Numbered from the stretch's first letter, positions 1 to 8,507 are shown. The stretch: DNA of 42,048 nt from Roseburia sp. (GCA_023667765.1 JAMOZS010000020.1:1-42048); one strand, 5' to 3'. Numbers and translations: made by a program. The notes: generated by a model from the letters alone, not told the origin.

Positions 1-37
1 ATTTTCTTATTGCCTGCTTTTTAGCGGCAACTTTGAT

Positions 38-66
38 ATAATATCACGAGTTAAAAATCTTGTCAA
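38..66 (-). promoter_or_regulatory. Sigma-A type promoter reading out of the window to the left
   Basis: On the minus strand there is a TTGACA -35 box (61-66), a 17-bp spacer and a TATTAT -10 box (38-43). This is a near-consensus housekeeping promoter. It must serve a minus-strand gene that begins to the left of position 1, which is not visible here. Confidence 0.65.
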
Positions 67-112
67 TAACTTTTTTGGTTTTTTAATCACATTTTTAACT
101 CTTTCTAAAAGC

Positions 113-145
113 TCCATCCTGGAAATCTATGGATTTCCTGATGGA
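113..145 (-). terminator. Putative terminator after the LysM-DUF5711-CvpA operon
   Basis: A hairpin pairs TCCATC (113-118) with GATGGA (140-145) and GGAAATC (121-127) with GATTTCC (132-138), with a small bulge. Read on the minus strand it is followed by GCTTTTAG, a short T run. It lies downstream of the CvpA gene and just upstream of the promoter at 38-66, so it would insulate the two transcription units. The T run is weak. Confidence 0.4.
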
Positions 146-249
146 ACTTCATTATAGCACTTGCCTTTTTTATTTGTCAATGATATTTTTGTAATTTTTG
201 GTACAACTGGTAACAGTTGTTACGATTCATCCAAACAGGCTTGATTCTG

Positions 250-344
250 TTGCGTCGCAAAGCGGCAAATTCCCCTGCAAATCCGTGTACACCGCCAGAG
301 GCTGTAAAGAGTAAAGAAGGGCCGCTTTCATCAGCGTTTCCCTA
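250..344 (-). repeat. TA-bordered palindromic repeat, copy A (right end lost)
   Basis: Read on the minus strand this copy starts with TA then GGGAAACGCTGATGAAAGC and continues through the conserved middle (GGCGGTGTACACGGATTTGC, then GGGGAATTTGCCGC). The right-hand inverted end is missing. The left TA border (343-344) lies inside the TAG stop codon of the CvpA gene (342-344). It matches the full copy at 35588-35713 over roughly its first 80 bp, with a short divergent stretch after the first hairpin. Confidence 0.8.
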
Positions 345-848
345 GAAAGAAATTTGTATAAACGATATTCTTTCACTAAGGGTTTCAATAAAGTGAGCCA
401 GATAATTATGTTCATAAAACCATACTAAAATACGGCTTTCTCTGGTATATTCCATTATCATTTCCCCTATCATCCCCATGTCCATGAGCATCGAAAAAGT
501 ATAAATTGTCCAAAGTATTGAAACAGTTTCCAAAATTCCAACCACAATACCCAGCAACTTATCTAACCAATGTACTACCGGTAGTTTTGTAATGACCTTC
601 GCCGAGAAAAAAAACACACCCAGCAAGTGATGCACAATGCTGATAACAGCCAACAGAAAAAAGGCAATCACAACATTCACCATCTCTCCCTTGGTATAAC
701 TGGTGATACCTGCCGCCAAAAGCGCCACTACCGCAGAAACCACAATCAGTGATACCAGAGAGATAATTTCCCTGACCATTCCCTTTTTATGCCCGTCTAT
801 TATCTTTATGAGCAGAAGTCCCAAAAACAAAATCAATAAAAAGTTCAT
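342..848 (-). CDS. CvpA family membrane protein
   Basis: This 168-residue protein is almost entirely hydrophobic, with about four predicted membrane segments (near residues 2-14, 25-47, 55-78 and 95-122). The order and length fit the CvpA/colicin V production family, integral membrane proteins of 160-200 residues whose molecular role in Firmicutes is not settled. The start is supported by a GGGAGG site seven bases upstream. The gene ends in a TAG that coincides with the TA border of repeat copy A, so its natural 3' end may have been changed by the insertion. It is the last gene of a unit with the DUF5711 and LysM proteins. A perfect 6-bp hairpin (863-878) sits just upstream of its ribosome binding site. 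The family call rests on topology and general resemblance rather than a catalytic motif. Confidence 0.7.
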   Translation of the reverse strand: MNFLLILFLGLLLIKIIDGHKKGMVREIISLVSLIVVSAVVALLAAGITSYTKGEMVNVVIAFFLLAVISIVHHLLGVFFFSAKVITKLPVVHWLDKLLGIVVGILETVSILWTIYTFSMLMDMGMIGEMIMEYTRESRILVWFYEHNYLAHFIETLSERISFIQISF

Positions 849-892
849 TTGTATCCCTCCCCGCCCGTTTGTACGGGCATCCGTTCCATTTC

Positions 893-2092
893 TTATTTTA
901 ATTGTATGGTATCAATGGAATTATCTGTCACCAGCACATACCTGTAGCGGCCGCTGGCTGCCGGAAGCATCAGATTTACCGGCTTGTCAAAATGTCCCTG
1001 ATACTTGCACACGCCGTCCATCGTCATAATCAGGCACTCCGTCTCATTATATATCACAAAATTATCCTGAGTAAAAAAGATATTTCTATAATCTATGTCA
1101 AAATAACAATCTGTCACCGGATTCCCTGTAGTATTATAAACCACCAGCTTGTAATAGGCATCTGCATTATCGGAGGGAAACACTAATCCGATATATTTCT
1201 CATTATAATATACCGCCTGTATCTCCTGCTCCAGAAAACGCAAAGTTTCCAGGTCAGGCTTCTGAGCGCCCTTATATATCATAAACTGGCCGTCTCCTAC
1301 TGCAAAAGCCGTGTCATTATTCATGAAACAAATCTCCGGCACCAGCAAATTCTCATAGGCAAAGGTGCTTACCAGATAATCACTCTGATTGGCGCCCACG
1401 GCTCCAAAATTATAAAAAGCCACATTTGTCTTTAGCGCGCCTGCTTCAATATACAGATAACTGACTGCCAGCAATTCTCCATTGGGAGACAGACTGATTG
1501 CACAGGGATATCCTCCCTCGCTCATATGCGCCTGTCCGTCATAAAGACTTTTACCTGTGGCGCTGTATGTATTAATCCAGGTGATATCGGTGTCCTCCAG
1601 AATCGCAGTAACAGTGCCTGCCGCCGAGACCGTTATGTCCTTAATCGGCAGGTTTGTCGTAATTTCGCCCAACTGCTTCTCGGCGCTTTGCACATAAATA
1701 TTCCGTCCGTTATAATCTCCGATAGCCACCACATCCTGACAGGCAGATAAAAGGATGTCCGAAATCTCGTATGTCTGATTCCATGTCACCGTTCCTTTCA
1801 TATTTGTACAATGCGCGCCATCCTTACTATAAGTCAGGATGGCATTCTGCAGGCGCATATCTACAGCATCGGCCGCCTTCTCCCGACTGACTGTGCCCAC
1901 AATATCATAATCGGTATATAAATGGCGCCTGTATTGCGTCCTGATTAGCAAAAAAAACGCAAAGATAACCGCCGCCACCAGCAGCATTCTGTAAACGGTA
2001 GTCAGCTTATGCCTTCTGATTTTATCTTTATAATTCGTCTGATTACGCTCTCTTTGCTCTTTTTCCTTCAGGTAATTTTTGATTTCAGCCAT
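893..2092 (-). CDS. DUF5711 family membrane-anchored protein
   Basis: The 399-residue protein has a short basic cytoplasmic N-terminus rich in Lys, Arg and Glu (residues 1-33), one membrane segment (about 34-50), then a long extracytoplasmic region of short beta strands and turns typical of a beta-propeller-like fold. The sequence has the look of the Lachnospiraceae DUF5711 family, whose function is unknown. It lies 44 bp upstream of the CvpA gene and follows the LysM gene in the same direction, so the three probably form one envelope-related operon. I see no catalytic motif, and a sensor or scaffold role outside the membrane is only inference. Confidence 0.65.
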   Translation of the reverse strand: MAEIKNYLKEKEQRERNQTNYKDKIRRHKLTTVYRMLLVAAVIFAFFLLIRTQYRRHLYTDYDIVGTVSREKAADAVDMRLQNAILTYSKDGAHCTNMKGTVTWNQTYEISDILLSACQDVVAIGDYNGRNIYVQSAEKQLGEITTNLPIKDITVSAAGTVTAILEDTDITWINTYSATGKSLYDGQAHMSEGGYPCAISLSPNGELLAVSYLYIEAGALKTNVAFYNFGAVGANQSDYLVSTFAYENLLVPEICFMNNDTAFAVGDGQFMIYKGAQKPDLETLRFLEQEIQAVYYNEKYIGLVFPSDNADAYYKLVVYNTTGNPVTDCYFDIDYRNIFFTQDNFVIYNETECLIMTMDGVCKYQGHFDKPVNLMLPAASGRYRYVLVTDNSIDTIQLK

Positions 2093-2153
2093 GTCTATTG
2101 TCCTTAACCAGTCAAAAATTTATCACAAACAAAGTATAACACACTCCCCGTTC

Positions 2154-3380
2154 TTATGGTAATAAAATTTTCTGCCCCACCTTAATATCATCAGGATTGG
2201 AAATATCGTTCATTCTGCAAATCTCCTGCACCCGACCGTCGCTGCCATAATTCCTGATACTGATGGCAATCAGTGTATCACCCTTTTTAATCGTATAGCT
2301 GACAGGCTCCGGCGTCTGTTCTATCACCGGCACAGGCTCTGTCTGTGGCTGAAGCTTCTCCTCAGACTCTGTCTGTGTTTCAAAGATATCTCCGTTTTCC
2401 GACTCCCCGGCCGACTGTTTCGTAGTTTCCTGCCCGTTATCCGGCCCGACAGCAGGTTCGGTTTCCTGTCCGTTATCCGGCCGGGTCTCCCCTGTCGGCT
2501 CCTGACCGTCTCCCGCCGCTTCCTGCGGCTCCGCGGACAGATTCTCCTTTTGCAATGCCTGCGTCAGCTTGTCCTCCGCTATCAGCGTATCCGCCTGCAC
2601 ATTATTTCCCATTACCTCCACCGTGTCAGGGAGTTTTTGTTCATTCAGCCCCGCCATCGCCTCCTTGACCATACCTGCCAGACCATTCAGACCTTCCCCG
2701 CTTCCCATCAATGCAAAGCCCATAATGCACAGTCCGCCAAAGACCGCTACCGCCGTCAGCTGGAGCCCGCGAAAACGCTGCTTGTCGGCCTGTGGGATTT
2801 CCTTGAAGCTCTGAAATTGATGCAGGACCGCCTCTCGTCTGCCCTGTCTACTCTCCGTCTCGGTCTCCGAGGCTCTCTTACGCTCCTCCTGCCTGCGTTT
2901 GACCTCCTCGTATTTTTCCTGATTGACCACCTCGGGAGCCGCTTCCTCATTACGCGCCTCCAGCATATACGCCAGCATCCCGTCATTCTTTTCATAGAAC
3001 TGCGCATAGCCCTCTATATATCTGCAGATGTCCTGTTCACAGATATGGAAGCCCTCTACCATCTCTCCCTTCAGCAGACAATATCCCAAAAATATGTATT
3101 CCCCAAAGTACTTTTTTCGCAGTCGCTCGATTTCCTGCCTCTGCGCCTGGGACAAATGTCTGGACTCCTTTTGCAGCGTTTCCAGCTTTCCTGCGCCGTA
3201 CAGAAACACATAGGACTTGTCCCCCTCCTCTTTTCTTGTACCATAAAGGGCAACCGCCATCTCCTTATTCCGGGCAAGATGATTCATCTGCTTAATATAA
3301 GAGATGACATAATCCTCCACATAAATCTTACATTTCCGGTCCCACTCTCCGACTTGTGTAATATTTTTTGGTAATTCCAT
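2154..3380 (-). CDS. LysM domain membrane protein
   Basis: The 408-residue protein has an N-terminal soluble domain (1-150) with no motif I recognise, a charged linker, a single membrane segment (about 206-226), a long Glu/Gln/Pro-rich spacer (about 255-355), and a C-terminal LysM module (362-408) beginning YTIKKGDTL and ending VGQKILLP. LysM modules bind N-acetylglucosamine-containing glycans such as peptidoglycan. The layout suggests a cytoplasmic domain tied through the membrane to the wall. The start is fixed by a GGGAGG site. That site lies inside an 11-bp inverted repeat (3390-3431). It is first in the operon with DUF5711 and CvpA genes. The N-terminal domain makes it more than a simple wall anchor. 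Confidence 0.8.
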   Translation of the reverse strand: MELPKNITQVGEWDRKCKIYVEDYVISYIKQMNHLARNKEMAVALYGTRKEEGDKSYVFLYGAGKLETLQKESRHLSQAQRQEIERLRKKYFGEYIFLGYCLLKGEMVEGFHICEQDICRYIEGYAQFYEKNDGMLAYMLEARNEEAAPEVVNQEKYEEVKRRQEERKRASETETESRQGRREAVLHQFQSFKEIPQADKQRFRGLQLTAVAVFGGLCIMGFALMGSGEGLNGLAGMVKEAMAGLNEQKLPDTVEVMGNNVQADTLIAEDKLTQALQKENLSAEPQEAAGDGQEPTGETRPDNGQETEPAVGPDNGQETTKQSAGESENGDIFETQTESEEKLQPQTEPVPVIEQTPEPVSYTIKKGDTLIAISIRNYGSDGRVQEICRMNDISNPDDIKVGQKILLP

Positions 3381-3389
3381 ATAAAAACA

Positions 3390-3431
3390 CCTCCCATGCC
3401 GTTTCTATCAATATAGCATTGGCATGAGAGG
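3390..3431 (-). promoter_or_regulatory. Inverted repeat bracketing a -10 box and covering the RBS of the LysM gene
   Basis: CCTCCCATGCC (3390-3400) and GGCATGAGAGG (3421-3431) form an inverted repeat matching at 10 of 11 positions with a 20-bp spacer. The spacer contains, on the minus strand, an extended -10 box TGC-TATATT (3410-3418). The downstream arm includes the GGGAGG ribosome binding site. It could be a repressor operator, or an RNA hairpin if transcription starts further upstream. No good -35 box is visible. Confidence 0.45.
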
Positions 3432-3481
3432 ATTTTTAGCATTCTTTGTCGAGCCTGTCCAAAAAGTATTCGACAATCTTT

Positions 3482-3539
3482 TTTACCGCTTTGCAGCGCA
3501 AATCCGGTGCGGGAAACATTTTTCTCAGCGTTTCCCTTA
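3482..3539 (+). repeat. TA-bordered palindromic repeat, copy F (right half only)
   Basis: This is the right half of the repeat family: CCGCTTTGC, then GCGCAAATCCGGTGCGGGAA and the terminal CAGCGTTTCCC with TA. It matches the end of the full copy at 35588-35713 with a few substitutions. Its terminal TA (3538-3539) is part of the TAA stop codon of the minus-strand mutarotase gene (3537-3539). Confidence 0.75.
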
Positions 3540-4577
3540 CACAAAACGATAAACGGTCAATGAATCATATTCTCTTCCCGCCTCAAAAATACAGGAAGGG
3601 AAGGAGGGCTGATGTACCGTATCCGGAAAAAACTGAGTCTCCAGGCATAAACCCTGGCGCTTTTCATAGGCCGCGCCATTTTTGCCCCTCTGAGGCTCGA
3701 TACAATTGCCCGCATAGAACTGCACCCCCGGAAGAGTGGTATAAACCTGCATGGTCCGGCTGCTCTGTTCCGCCTTTACCGTGGCAATATGCTTCAGACT
3801 GCCATCATAATCATCAACAACCCAATTGTGGTCATAGCCCTGCACCAGACGCAGCTGCTCGCAATCCGCTTCTATTTCCTTTCCAATCCGCTTCATAACA
3901 GTAAAATCCAACGGCGTCCCTGCCACCGGCGCAAGCTCTCCCGTGGGGATGGCCCCCTCCACCACCGGCGTGTAACGACTTGCCTTCAGCATTAACTCGT
4001 GCCCCTCTATGTTTCCGCTGTCATGACCGTCCAGATTAAAATAAGTGTGATTCGTCAGATTCAACACCGTCTTTTTGTCGCTGCTTCCATGATAGTGCAG
4101 GGACAGACCATTCTCCTCATCCAGCGTATAGGTAACCTGAACCTCTTTATTCCCCGGGAACCCCATATTTCCGTCTGTATCCTTCCACAGGAAGGTAACA
4201 CTGTTTTCGCCTGTTTGAGCATCCCATAACATTTTGTGATAACCCTTTGCAAAATCACTGTGAAGGTTATTCGGCCCATCGTTTACTGCAAGACTGTACT
4301 TCGTTCCTTCAATCTCAAACTCCGCACCACCGATACGGTTGGCATTCGGCCCGATAACTGCGCCGAAAAAGCTGGGATTGCCATAATACTCCTCCGCCCT
4401 GTCAAAGCCAAGCACTACATCCTCCGCTCTGCCATCCTGGTCGGGCACCAACAGCCTTACAAGCACAGCGCCCAGATTCGTCACAGACGCCTCCATACCC
4501 CTGCTGTTTTTCAAAGTATACAGCATGATATCCTTCCCCTCAGGGCTCTTTCCAAATACACTCGTTTCTACTGCCAT
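3537..4577 (-). CDS. galM: Galactose mutarotase (aldose 1-epimerase)
   Basis: The enzyme interconverts alpha and beta anomers of galactose or glucose, feeding the Leland or related sugar pathways in the cytoplasm. The 346-residue length is typical. Visible hallmarks are the NRIGGA segment around Arg81, NNLHSD with His105, the catalytic His177 in LTNHTYFNL, and the catalytic Glu313 in CLETQFFPD. The start is supported by AGGAACAGGAT before ATG. The gene stands alone, with no galK or galT nearby. Two 9-bp direct repeats (AAAATGTAT on the minus strand) lie in the short upstream gap. The TAA stop is at the border of repeat copy F. Confidence 0.93.
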   Translation of the reverse strand: MAVETSVFGKSPEGKDIMLYTLKNSRGMEASVTNLGAVLVRLLVPDQDGRAEDVVLGFDRAEEYYGNPSFFGAVIGPNANRIGGAEFEIEGTKYSLAVNDGPNNLHSDFAKGYHKMLWDAQTGENSVTFLWKDTDGNMGFPGNKEVQVTYTLDEENGLSLHYHGSSDKKTVLNLTNHTYFNLDGHDSGNIEGHELMLKASRYTPVVEGAIPTGELAPVAGTPLDFTVMKRIGKEIEADCEQLRLVQGYDHNWVVDDYDGSLKHIATVKAEQSSRTMQVYTTLPGVQFYAGNCIEPQRGKNGAAYEKRQGLCLETQFFPDTVHQPSFPSCIFEAGREYDSLTVYRFV

Positions 4578-4651
4578 ATCCTGTTCCTTTCCGTTTTATA
4601 ACTTTATACATTTTATCAATTCATACATTTTACCTGTATATTACCGTTTCC

Positions 4652-5248
4652 TCACAGCTCCACTCTGCCCTCTAAAGCCCGCAGCAGCGTCACCTCATCA
4701 ATATATTCCAAATCTCCGCCCACGGGCACGCCACTGGCAATCCTGGTAACCCTGACCCCCACCGGCTTAATGAGTTTACTGATATACATAGCCGTAGTCT
4801 CGCCCTCCAGACTGGAATTGGTGGCAATAATCACTTCCTCCACCTCTCCCTGCAGCCGCTCCAGCAGCTCCTTTAATTTAATGTCTCCCGGTCCTATCCC
4901 CAGCATGGGAGAAATAGCCCCGTGCAGCACATGGTAAACTCCCTCATATCTGCCGGTCTTTTCATAAGCCGCCAAATCCCGGGTATTTTCCACCACCATA
5001 ATCTGATTGTGATTCCGCTTCTGATTGGCGCATACGGGACAGATTTCCTTGTCCGTCAGGGTATAACATTCCTTACAGTAGCGCACATTCGCCTTAGCCT
5101 CCATCATCACATGGGCCAGATGATTCACCTTATCCTGGGGCATATTAATCAGATGGAAGGCCAGTCGCTGGGCTGATTTGCTCCCTATACCCGGCAGGGC
5201 CGCCAGCTCCTCTATTAACTTGTTAATATGTCCGCTATACAAATCCAT
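4652..5248 (-). CDS. recR: Recombination mediator protein RecR
   Basis: RecR works with RecO and RecF to load RecA at gaps and stalled forks. The 198-residue protein has the usual layout: an N-terminal helix-hairpin-helix ([11 protein letters not shown], about 18-28), a C4 zinc finger (Cys58, Cys61, Cys70, Cys73), and a C-terminal Toprim domain with the [10 protein letters not shown] segment. The ATG overlaps the TAA stop of the ybaB gene by one base, showing translational coupling. The order dnaX-ybaB-recR is a widely conserved operon in bacteria. Confidence 0.97.
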   Translation of the reverse strand: MDLYSGHINKLIEELAALPGIGSKSAQRLAFHLINMPQDKVNHLAHVMMEAKANVRYCKECYTLTDKEICPVCANQKRNHNQIMVVENTRDLAAYEKTGRYEGVYHVLHGAISPMLGIGPGDIKLKELLERLQGEVEEVIIATNSSLEGETTAMYISKLIKPVGVRVTRIASGVPVGGDLEYIDEVTLLRALEGRVEL

Positions 5249-5595
5249 TAGAAGGGAAAGCCTCCCCCGAAGCCGCCGGTCATCTTACCCATCAGCTCCG
5301 CATTGGCTTCCTCCGCCTGGCGCAGCGCCTCATTGGCGGCGGCAACGATTAAATCCTGCAGCATTTCGATATCCTCAGGGTCTACCACTTCCTCCTTCAG
5401 AGATACGCTTATCAGCTCCTTCTTGCCGTTCACCGATACCTCTACGGCGCCACCACCGGAAGCTGCCGTAAACTCCTTTGTCTCCAGCTCCTTCTGTCCT
5501 TCCTCCATCTGACGCTGCATCCTCTGCGCCTGCTTCATCAGATTATTCATATTTCCGGGCATAGCCCCTCCGGGAAAGCCTCCACGCTTTGCCAT
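5248..5595 (-). CDS. YbaB/EbfC family nucleoid-associated protein
   Basis: A 115-residue DNA-binding protein of the YbaB/EbfC family. It has a Gly/Met-rich N-terminus, the coiled [16 protein letters not shown] segment (about 22-37) and the conserved block around [20 protein letters not shown] (70-90). Family members form tweezers-like dimers that bind DNA. A GGAGGAATAAGAG site precedes the ATG. It sits 3 bp after dnaX and overlaps recR by one base, the expected genomic context. Confidence 0.95.
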   Translation of the reverse strand: MAKRGGFPGGAMPGNMNNLMKQAQRMQRQMEEGQKELETKEFTAASGGGAVEVSVNGKKELISVSLKEEVVDPEDIEMLQDLIVAAANEALRQAEEANAELMGKMTGGFGGGFPF

Positions 5596-5598
5596 CTC

Positions 5599-7164
5599 TT
5601 ATTCCTCCTCTTCTTCTATTTCCATATGGATAACCTGTGAAAGGTCCACATAGTTTTCTTCAAATTCACGCTGATTCTCTACCGTCTGAAAGGCCACCTC
5701 TACCTGCTTACCGGCAAAATCCGACAGCAGCCGTTCCAGCTGCTCCTTATTTTCCTCCCGGGTAAAATAATCCGATACCGGGCCGTCCTCAACCACCACC
5801 ATCAGTCGGTTATCTCCGCCCAGACTCAGCTTAACGGTTTTCAAATACATTCTCATGGGGTTCTCGGCATTGCCGATAATCCCCGGCCATTTCGCCACAA
5901 TTTCCCGGATATCCTCAGGAACCGCCTTAGGCAGCTGAGGCTTCGGCCGGGAGGCCGTCTGCGCCAAATCTCCCGGGGAGCGGTCGGATGCGGTCTGCAC
6001 AATGGTCACACCGTTCTCCACTTTCTCCTCCACCTGTCGGATACGGTCTAACACCGCGTCCTGACTGGTCTCCATCTCCGGCTTACACAGCTTTATCAAA
6101 GCAATCTCTATCAGAATACGCTTCTGGGAGGCATATTTTATCTGGCCGGCCAAATCCGAGAAAATACGAATATATCGAACAATCTGGTCCATGGACACCT
6201 GGGCCGCTTCCTCCTTCAGCCTGACCAGATTATCCGAGGACATATCGACCACGTCCTCCAGATTATCCGAAGCCTGCACCAGCAGCAGATTACGCATATA
6301 CCAGGTAAAATCCGCCACGAACTGATGAAGCTCCCGGCCTTGCATTACGATTTCCTCTAACAGCGTAATACAGCCCAGCACATCCCTGGCATGCACATAG
6401 CGCAGCAATTCGCTGAACACCCCTGTATCTACCGCTCCCAGTACGTCCAGCACCTTGTCATAGGTAAGCTCCTTCCCCAGATGAAAGGCGATACACTGGT
6501 CCAGGAGACTTAAGGCATCGCGCATGGAGCCGTCAGCCGTCTTGGCTATATATCGAAGCGCCTTCTCTTCCACCTCTACCTTTTCCGCCTGGGTCAGGGT
6601 TTTCATCCGCTCCGCAATCGTGTCAATGGAAATACGTTTGAAATCATATCTCTGACACCGGGACAATATGGTGATGGGCAGCTTATGCACCTCCGTAGTC
6701 GCCAATATAAAGATTACATAGGAAGGCGGCTCCTCCAATGTTTTAAGCAATGCATTGAAGGCGCCTATGGAAAGCATATGTACCTCGTCAATAATATAAA
6801 CCTTATATTTACCCTCCGCCGGCGAATAGGACACCTCGTCAACAATTTCCCGGATATTGTCCACGCCATTGTTGGAGGCGGCGTCTATCTCTATGACATT
6901 CATGCTGGCGCCGGCGGCAATCGCCTTACAAATGCGGCACTCCCCACAGGGGCCGTCCTCTGTGGGGTGCTCGCAATTCACTGTCTTTGCAAAAATTTTC
7001 GCTACGGATGTTTTACCGGTTCCTCTGGTTCCGGTAAAGAGATACGCATGCCCGATTCTGTTTGCCTTCAACTGATTGCGAAGCGTGGTTACAATATGCT
7101 CCTGTCCCTTCACCTCCGCAAAAGTATCCGGACGAAATTTTCGGTATAGCGCTGTATACGACAT
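5599..7164 (-). CDS. dnaX: DNA polymerase III subunit gamma/tau
   Basis: This is the clamp-loader ATPase of the replicative polymerase. The 521-residue protein shows a Walker A motif GTRGTGKT (45-52), a four-Cys zinc module (Cys64, Cys73, Cys76, Cys79), a Walker B region IIDEVHML (about 124-131) and a sensor SRC motif (ILSRCQRYDF). The C-terminal third is variable, as usual, and ends in a run of Glu. The start is preceded by GGAGGTTCTTT. The gene follows pfkA by 15 bp. I see no convincing slippery site for programmed frameshifting. Confidence 0.97.
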   Translation of the reverse strand: MSYTALYRKFRPDTFAEVKGQEHIVTTLRNQLKANRIGHAYLFTGTRGTGKTSVAKIFAKTVNCEHPTEDGPCGECRICKAIAAGASMNVIEIDAASNNGVDNIREIVDEVSYSPAEGKYKVYIIDEVHMLSIGAFNALLKTLEEPPSYVIFILATTEVHKLPITILSRCQRYDFKRISIDTIAERMKTLTQAEKVEVEEKALRYIAKTADGSMRDALSLLDQCIAFHLGKELTYDKVLDVLGAVDTGVFSELLRYVHARDVLGCITLLEEIVMQGRELHQFVADFTWYMRNLLLVQASDNLEDVVDMSSDNLVRLKEEAAQVSMDQIVRYIRIFSDLAGQIKYASQKRILIEIALIKLCKPEMETSQDAVLDRIRQVEEKVENGVTIVQTASDRSPGDLAQTASRPKPQLPKAVPEDIREIVAKWPGIIGNAENPMRMYLKTVKLSLGGDNRLMVVVEDGPVSDYFTREENKEQLERLLSDFAGKQVEVAFQTVENQREFEENYVDLSQVIHMEIEEEEE

Positions 7165-7179
7165 AAAGAACCTCCAAAT

Positions 7180-8253
7180 TTAATCTCCGAAGCAGATACC
7201 CAGAAGCTTCGCCTCCTGAACCATGGAGGAATCCGGCTCAATCATCTTAAGCTTTCCTGCCACCTCCTCCAGCGGCACCTTCACAATCTCCCGGTTCTTA
7301 TAACCTACCATAAAACCATACTGACCGTCCAGTATAAGCTTTCCTGCCTCCGCACCCAGTCGGCTTGCAAAAACGCGGTCATACGGGCAGGGACTTCCGC
7401 CTCTCTGAGTATGACCCGGCACGGTCACGCGAACCTCTCTGCCTGTCTTTTCCTGAATGGCTGCCGCCACCTCATAAGATACGGAAGGATATTTATAGTT
7501 CTCCATTTTCTTTTTGTAGTCCTTTTTGGACAGCTTTGCATCCTCCTTGGAAATAGCGCCCTCAGCCACCGCAATAATCGTAAAACGACTGCCGTTCTTC
7601 TCGCGCTCCTCAATTTTTTCCACCACCTTATCTATATCATAGGGTATCTCGGGAATCAGAATGATATCCGCTCCTCCGGCCATGCCTGCATTCAAAGTCA
7701 GAAAACCTACCTTATGGCCCATAACCTCCACGATAAACACTCTGCCATGAGAAGCCGCCGTGGTATGGATGCAGTCAATAGCGTCCGTAGCCACGTTTAC
7801 AGCGCTCTGGAAGCCAAAGGTCATATCCGTCCCCCATAAGTCATTATCAATGGTCTTGGGAAGGGTCACCACATTCAACCCCTCCTGACGCAGCAAATTA
7901 GCGGTCTTATGCGTGCCGTTTCCCCCTAAAATCACCAGACAATCCAACTGAAGCTTATAATAGTTCTGCTTCATTGCCTCCACCTTATCCAGCCCGTTTT
8001 CATCAGGATCCTTTATGGTTTTAAAAGGGGTGCGGGAGCTTCCTAAAATAGTGCCGCCCTTCGTCAGGATACCGGAAAAATCCTGCCCGGTCAGCATGCG
8101 GAATTTCCCATAAATCAAACCCTTATAGCCGTCTAAGAAGCCATAAATCTCAACCTTCTCCTTGCTGTTGGCAAGAGTCTTTACCACGCCGCGCATAGCT
8201 GCATTTAACGCCTGACAGTCCCCGCCGCTGGTCAACATACCAATTCTTTTCAT
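7180..8253 (-). CDS. pfkA: 6-phosphofructokinase with mixed ATP/PPi signature
   Basis: The enzyme phosphorylates fructose 6-phosphate, the committed step of glycolysis. Visible motifs are the N-terminal GMLTSGGDCQ, the donor-site motif GGNGTH (110-115), the catalytic PKTIDND (132-138, Asp136 as base) and MGH (178-180). The Gly in GGNGT is typical of ATP users, but Asn replaces the usual Mg-binding Asp. The Lys in PKTIDND is typical of PPi users, where ATP enzymes have Gly. This fits the mixed-substrate (group III) PFK family rather than the classical one. An ATG 12 bp upstream is part of the GGAGGG ribosome binding site, so the start at 8253 (357 residues) is preferred. Being first in an operon with dnaX is unusual metabolically but follows the promoter at 8305. 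Confidence 0.92.
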   Translation of the reverse strand: MKRIGMLTSGGDCQALNAAMRGVVKTLANSKEKVEIYGFLDGYKGLIYGKFRMLTGQDFSGILTKGGTILGSSRTPFKTIKDPDENGLDKVEAMKQNYYKLQLDCLVILGGNGTHKTANLLRQEGLNVVTLPKTIDNDLWGTDMTFGFQSAVNVATDAIDCIHTTAASHGRVFIVEVMGHKVGFLTLNAGMAGGADIILIPEIPYDIDKVVEKIEEREKNGSRFTIIAVAEGAISKEDAKLSKKDYKKKMENYKYPSVSYEVAAAIQEKTGREVRVTVPGHTQRGGSPCPYDRVFASRLGAEAGKLILDGQYGFMVGYKNREIVKVPLEEVAGKLKMIEPDSSMVQEAKLLGICFGD

Positions 8254-8304
8254 ATGTCCCTCCATTCCGCCGCCTCAAAGGTGGCCTGTTTGATATCCTT
8301 TTAC

Positions 8305-8333
8305 ATTATAACCCAAATGCGGCTTTCGTACAA
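8305..8333 (-). promoter_or_regulatory. Promoter of the pfkA-dnaX-ybaB-recR operon
   Basis: On the minus strand TTGTAC (8328-8333), a 17-bp spacer and a perfect TATAAT (8305-8310). It lies about 50 bp upstream of the pfkA start. Confidence 0.8.
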
Positions 8334-8377
8334 TCCAAAATATAAAATACATTATCGCAAAAAAATAAAATTAAGGC

Positions 8378-8406
8378 TTGCAAAACCGATTCGTTTTCTA
8401 TAAAAT
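8378..8406 (+). promoter_or_regulatory. Promoter of tRNA-Ser
   Basis: TTGCAA (8378-8383), a 17-bp spacer and TAAAAT (8401-8406), ending 10 bp upstream of the tRNA. It diverges from the pfkA promoter. Confidence 0.7.
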
Positions 8407-8416
8407 AATAATGTTT

Positions 8417-8505
8417 GGAGATGTACCCAAGTGGCTGAAGGGTTCGGATTCGAAATCCGATAGGTCGGCTTTGCCGGCGCCGGGGTTCAAATCCCCGCAT
8501 CTCCG
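8417..8505 (+). tRNA. tRNA-Ser (anticodon CGA)
   Basis: The acceptor arms GGAGATG (8417-8423) and CATCTCC (8498-8504) pair fully, followed by discriminator G. The anticodon stem TCGGA/TCCGA closes a seven-base loop with CGA at 8451-8453, which reads the serine codon UCG. A long variable arm (TCGGC...GCCGG region) marks it as a class II serine tRNA, and the T arm is GGGGTTCAAATCCCC. The 3' CCA is not encoded (CCGTTA follows). Confidence 0.97.
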
Positions 8506-8507
8506 TT

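Noticed and set aside
227-415. Short minus-strand frame through repeat copy A (and a similar one at 35587-35814)
   Set aside because: These arise because the element is open in the third frame (ETLMKA...); they start in neighbouring sequence or genes and have no ribosome binding site.
2550-3374. Long plus-strand frame opposite the LysM gene
   Set aside because: It is wholly antisense to a gene with a clear domain and ribosome binding site, and its translation has no recognisable domain. Similar antisense frames at 10029-10868, 12983-13840 and 27844-28665 are rejected for the same reason.
5599-7164. Programmed frameshift in dnaX
   Set aside because: I looked for an A-AAA-AAG type slippery site with a downstream stem near the gamma/tau boundary and found none convincing.
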